DNA of 64,000 nt, taken from Cephalopachus bancanus (lineage: Eukaryota; Chordata; Mammalia; Primates; Tarsiidae). The stretch is taken from the NCBI GenBank assembly GCA_027257055.1, contig JAPVLO010000153.1, positions 1,364,001 through 1,428,000 on the forward strand, given 5' to 3'. Each line of letters begins with the position of its first letter. Positions within the stretch are counted from its first letter, which is position 1. The translations under genes and the position numbers were made by a program. Below are positions 60,505 to 64,000 of the stretch, one piece after another. A model generated the notes under the pieces. That model saw nothing but the letters and a program-made list of their open reading frames with translations, made no database searches and had not been told where the DNA came from.

Positions 60505-60830
60505 TTCGTTTGCTATTGTTGCTATACCTAATTGTCACAAATACAGCAGCTTAAAACAACACAAATTTATTGTTGTACAGTTCTGGAAGTCAGAAATCCA
60601 GAATCTGTTTCACTGGGCTAAAATCAAGGTGTCTTCAGGCTTGTGTTCCTTCTGGAGGTTCTAGGGGAGAATACATTTCCTTGCCTTTTCCAGCTTCTAG
60701 AGGCTGACTGAACGCCTTGGTTTGTGGCCCTGTCCTCCATCTTCAAAGCCAGTAGCATGCAGTACCTTCTCTTCTCTCTGACCTGTGCTTTCACCCTTAA
60801 TATATCTTCTCTTTGCCTCAGTAACAGTAT
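60505..60830 (-). mobile_element. LTR fragment, MLT1-like (ERVL-MaLR)
   Basis: CGTTTGCTATTGTTGCTATACC, TTAAAACAACACAAATTTATTG, ACAGTTCTGGAAGTCAGAAATCC and AAATCAAGGTGTC are the complement of a MaLR-type LTR. The left part of that LTR is missing. Confidence 0.7.
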
Positions 60831-62354
60831 CTCTATGTGTCTGTCTGTCTATGTATATCCAAAGGATGGTTTCTTTCTATTTAATAATATTTTTAAAAAG
60901 GAAAAAGAAAATAGCTCTCTACCTAAGCAATGAGTCTTTGTCTTGCTCTATAAATATCTAGGACATGAATCAAAAGGAGTGGGCAGCTCTTTCTGGATTC
61001 TGATGGCTCTTGGAACGGAATCTTATCGACTTATTATTTGGAAGACAAGCTTCTTATATCCTCCAAAAGTAGTTTAAGTGTATGTGTGGGGAAGTCTGGG
61101 TGTGTGTTATTACATTAGACAGCGGATGGCATGGTTTTACTGATGGTATAAAGAGACCACAACATGTCCCTCTGTAGGGAATTTATTGCTATTCTTCAGG
61201 TTAATGTTTTTAATATCAGAATATTTGTTATTGTCAGTGAGGTAATGTTTAAATAAGTCAATTGTGCCACTTTATTATGCAATTGTAATAAAGTCCAGGC
61301 CTTCACATGTCCCTTGAGTTTAAGTTTAACTCTCAGAGTTGGTTTTAAACAATTACACTGCCTTCCTGCTTTACTGGATTGATTGGGATGCATAAATGAT
61401 GTGGTCTATGAAAGGTAGGATTGTACTGAGAGCTCCTTGCTTATGTGATGATGACCTTTTTGCCATTATTGGCTGGGATTCCTTTTTGTCTTCGATGTAT
61501 GTTTGTCTACAAAGTACACTTAGGAACTTGGGCTAAGAGAAGTTTAGGGAAGCCCTTGAGAGACCACCTGTACTCACCTTCTGTGGAGGTTTAGATCCAT
61601 GAATACTTCTTAGTCATTGAAAGTGGATCCCATTTTTTTTGAAAGTTTGCATAAAAACTAGAAATCTTTCCCTAGGACTGACCGGAGGAGGTAATAGTCA
61701 AAGAAATCAGGTGTTTTTTGTCCTATTTGTGTGGGGAGGGTTTGTTGGCTTGGGATCCAGAGGTACAAATAAAAATAAAATCCATAAATTCTGCACGTGT
61801 CAGGATGTAAGCAATATTCCCATGAAAACCAGTATCCTCCACAGAGGACCATTAATAGGATACTTCTGAAAAATTCTACCTACAAAACAATTTATAGGAC
61901 TAATTATAACCCCAAGCTAAGGCATATTCCCAGTTTAACATAACCAAATAGAAACCGTGGTATATAAGAATTAAATGAACAGACTATGCTCATCACACCA
62001 TTCCTTACCTTTGGAGCCTGCTGGGCTCTGTGGGCTAGAAAGATATTCTCAGAGCAAAACCTCTCAATTCCAAATATGTTCAGAAAGGAAATAGGCCCAT
62101 GCTTCCCATTCATGTAATGCTTGGGAAATTTTTACCATATCTGCAATAATTCCTTTTCATAAAAGAGTGTCACTCTGTATATGACCACTGGATCAGTGGT
62201 GTGTCAGGCAACTATTTTTCCTAAGACTTCAGTGAATGGTTGCTGAGATAGGATTGAATACGGATAATGAATAAGATGGTTGTGATCTTTCCTTGTGGTC
62301 CACATATGTTTTGTAAGATTCAAATTTATGACAGTACAGCTATTGGAAACTATG
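60831..62354. other. No recognised gene
   Basis: Unassigned DNA. Short open frames (61639-61869, 61904-62113) have no motif. Confidence 0.5.
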
Positions 62355-62885
62355 TTGGTTAATTTTATGTGTTCACTTGACTGAATTGTGGGGTACCCAG
62401 ACATTTGGTCAAATATTATTATTTAAATAAATATTCTTGGTATTTTTTTGAATGAGAATAAAATTTAAATTCATAAACTAAGTAAAACAGAATATTAATT
62501 CCTAATGTGGACAGGACTCATACAATCAGTTGAAGGTCTTAATAGAACAAAGGGCTGATCTGTCACTAAGATAATTCCTCATGCCAGACTGCCTTTGAGC
62601 TGGGATATCAGCATTTTCCTGCATTTAAACTCAAATGAATATTGGCTCTTTGTGGGTCTTGAGCCTGTCAGCCTTTGGTCTGGATCAACATCAACAGGTC
62701 TTTGAACTCAGACTGAACCTGCACCATTAACTCTCTTGTATCTCAGGTTACCTGAGATCTGCTTTGCAGATCTTGGGACTTGTCAGTTTTCATAATTATA
62801 TGAGCCAATTCCTTATAATAAATCATTTTTTTCTCTATATATACATCCTATTGATCTGTTTCTCTGGAGGACCTTGACTAATATA
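62355..62885 (+). mobile_element. Ancient interspersed repeat, LTR-like, family not named
   Basis: GGTTAATTTTATGTGTTCACTTGACTG, CATACAATCAGTTGAAGG, GATCTTGGGACTTGTCAG, GAGCCAATTCCTTATAATAAATC and TACATCCTATTGATCTGTTTCTCTGG...TGACTAATA form a well-known mammalian repeat order. I recognise the sequence but cannot name the family with confidence. Confidence 0.7.
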
Positions 62886-64000
62886 AAAATCAGTCTGGTT
62901 TCCATTAAAATCTGTTATCCTTCATTTATTCATATTTACTTATTTCTGTTTTGAGTTTCAGATGTGCACACCTTCTGGATATTATACAAGAAGAAGATTC
63001 CGAAGAAGTTGTACACAGTCTCAGCCCTGATGTAAATAAACTCTTCCTTCAGATGTTCTGAAACTCAGGAAACGAGCCAATCCCATTGAATGGTCAGGGT
63101 GGAGACTGTGTGGACAGGGGCTATGAGTGTTGTGTTTACTGTGTTGAAGCTAGAAATGGAAATCTGCCACTAGGACTCTGTGGAAGGAATCAAAAAAAAA
63201 AAAAAAAGAAAAGGAAGAAGAGGAGAAAGAAGAAGAAAGGGGGTTAGGAGATGGGTGCTTAGGACGGTTTATACTTGTTTAGAGGATGATTGGAAGAGGA
63301 GCTAAAGGCCTCCAGAAAGCTTTAAGGGCTGCTTATTTTAGGTTGCTGCCACATCTCTTTCTCACAATTTCCATTTTATTCTCAACCTTGGGGAGACATA
63401 ACATAGTCTAGAAGATGGCAGTGAATGTTCAATTTCTGTAGCGACTGTGCCTCAAACTCTCTCTAAGCTAAAGATGCTAAATCAGGAAAGACGAAGGACC
63501 TCTGCAAAAGGGAAGAACATCTCTGTGGATTCTGACTTTTCCATTTTTAATAAGTCTCTTAGTTTCCAGGATAGGAGACCTTAATTTATGGAACTCATCC
63601 ACACCATAATCTCCTCACACATTCAGGTATGATTTGGGTTGCCACTTCCTCACCAGCCATCGCAAGGGCAGCCCTCCCAGAACAAGTTCACAGTTATCAG
63701 TCCTGCTGACACAGAGCAAGCACTGAGCATGAAAACAGTCTTTTTTTAACGTGTCTGCTTTATATCTTAACTCCTTCAAACAGGAAGAAGAGAAATGAGT
63801 TACAAGGGGATTTGTGTTTATTGGTCTTTGGAAATTGCTGTCTGTGGGTGGGGGCTGCTGCTCTGGTCTTGCCTCACTATTCATCAACTGAGCAGGAAGC
63901 TGGCACCCAGGGAGAGAAGGCTCAGCTTGCAGTGGCCTGTGGCTGGGTGGAAAGGGTGCAGGGACAAGGGGAACAGCAGGAAAGCCCTTTGAGATTCTGG
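62886..64000. other. No recognised gene; purine-rich tract
   Basis: A purine-only run at about 63192-63246 (A-run then GGAAGAAGAGGAG-type) could form a triplex. The final 350 bases are more GC-rich but show no CpG cluster or named repeat. Window end. Confidence 0.45.

Overview
This is mammalian nuclear DNA, almost certainly from a primate. The window holds about eleven 7SL-derived dimeric Alu elements, which are restricted to primates, together with L1, L2, MIR, MaLR LTRs and old DNA transposons. The Alus are AluJ-like. Most share a 3' end (GACTCCAACTCAA) unlike human AluS/AluY, and no lemur or loris tRNA-type SINE is seen. A tarsier (Tarsius/Carlito) fits best; this is inference, at about 0.6 confidence.

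I find no intact protein-coding gene, no RNA gene and no CpG island. The window reads as intergenic or deep intronic DNA built from nested transposons.

0-7 kb: an L1 with an inverted 5' part, and one Tigger-type DNA transposon broken up by two Alus and a roughly 3 kb LTR-element-like insertion. 7-13.4 kb: an old L1 lacking its 3' end. It carries an Alu, a 42-bp tandem duplication, and a 378-bp insertion flanked by TTAA with short inverted ends, which looks like a non-autonomous piggyBac-type element. 16-18.2 kb: a second inverted L1 with a re-copied internal block. 20-24 kb: Alus, a diverged direct duplication of about 320 bp, and a weak candidate terminal exon on the minus strand. 26-33 kb: hAT relics, MIRs, a MaLR LTR and a long L2 that received several later insertions. 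38-46 kb: another MaLR LTR, then a nearly full-length lineage-type L1 on the minus strand, inserted in an L2 with recognisable target-site duplications. It has a broken ORF1, a frame-broken ORF2 and an altered endonuclease residue. 46-55 kb: mostly unrecognised DNA with a degenerate 36-bp tandem repeat. 55.8-57.5 kb: an intronless, 5'-truncated, frame-broken KRAB C2H2 zinc-finger retropseudogene. 57.5-64 kb: old repeats and unrecognised AT-rich DNA.

There is no operon-like or pathway-like set of genes. The most interesting signals are the TTAA-flanked element inside the L1, the tRNA-like remodelling of both pol III promoter boxes in the younger Alus (with a perfect T-arm-like hairpin), the nested insertion histories, and the 21.3/22.7 kb duplication. 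I saw no convincing new multi-gene system. Family names come from remembered consensus features, not from a database search.
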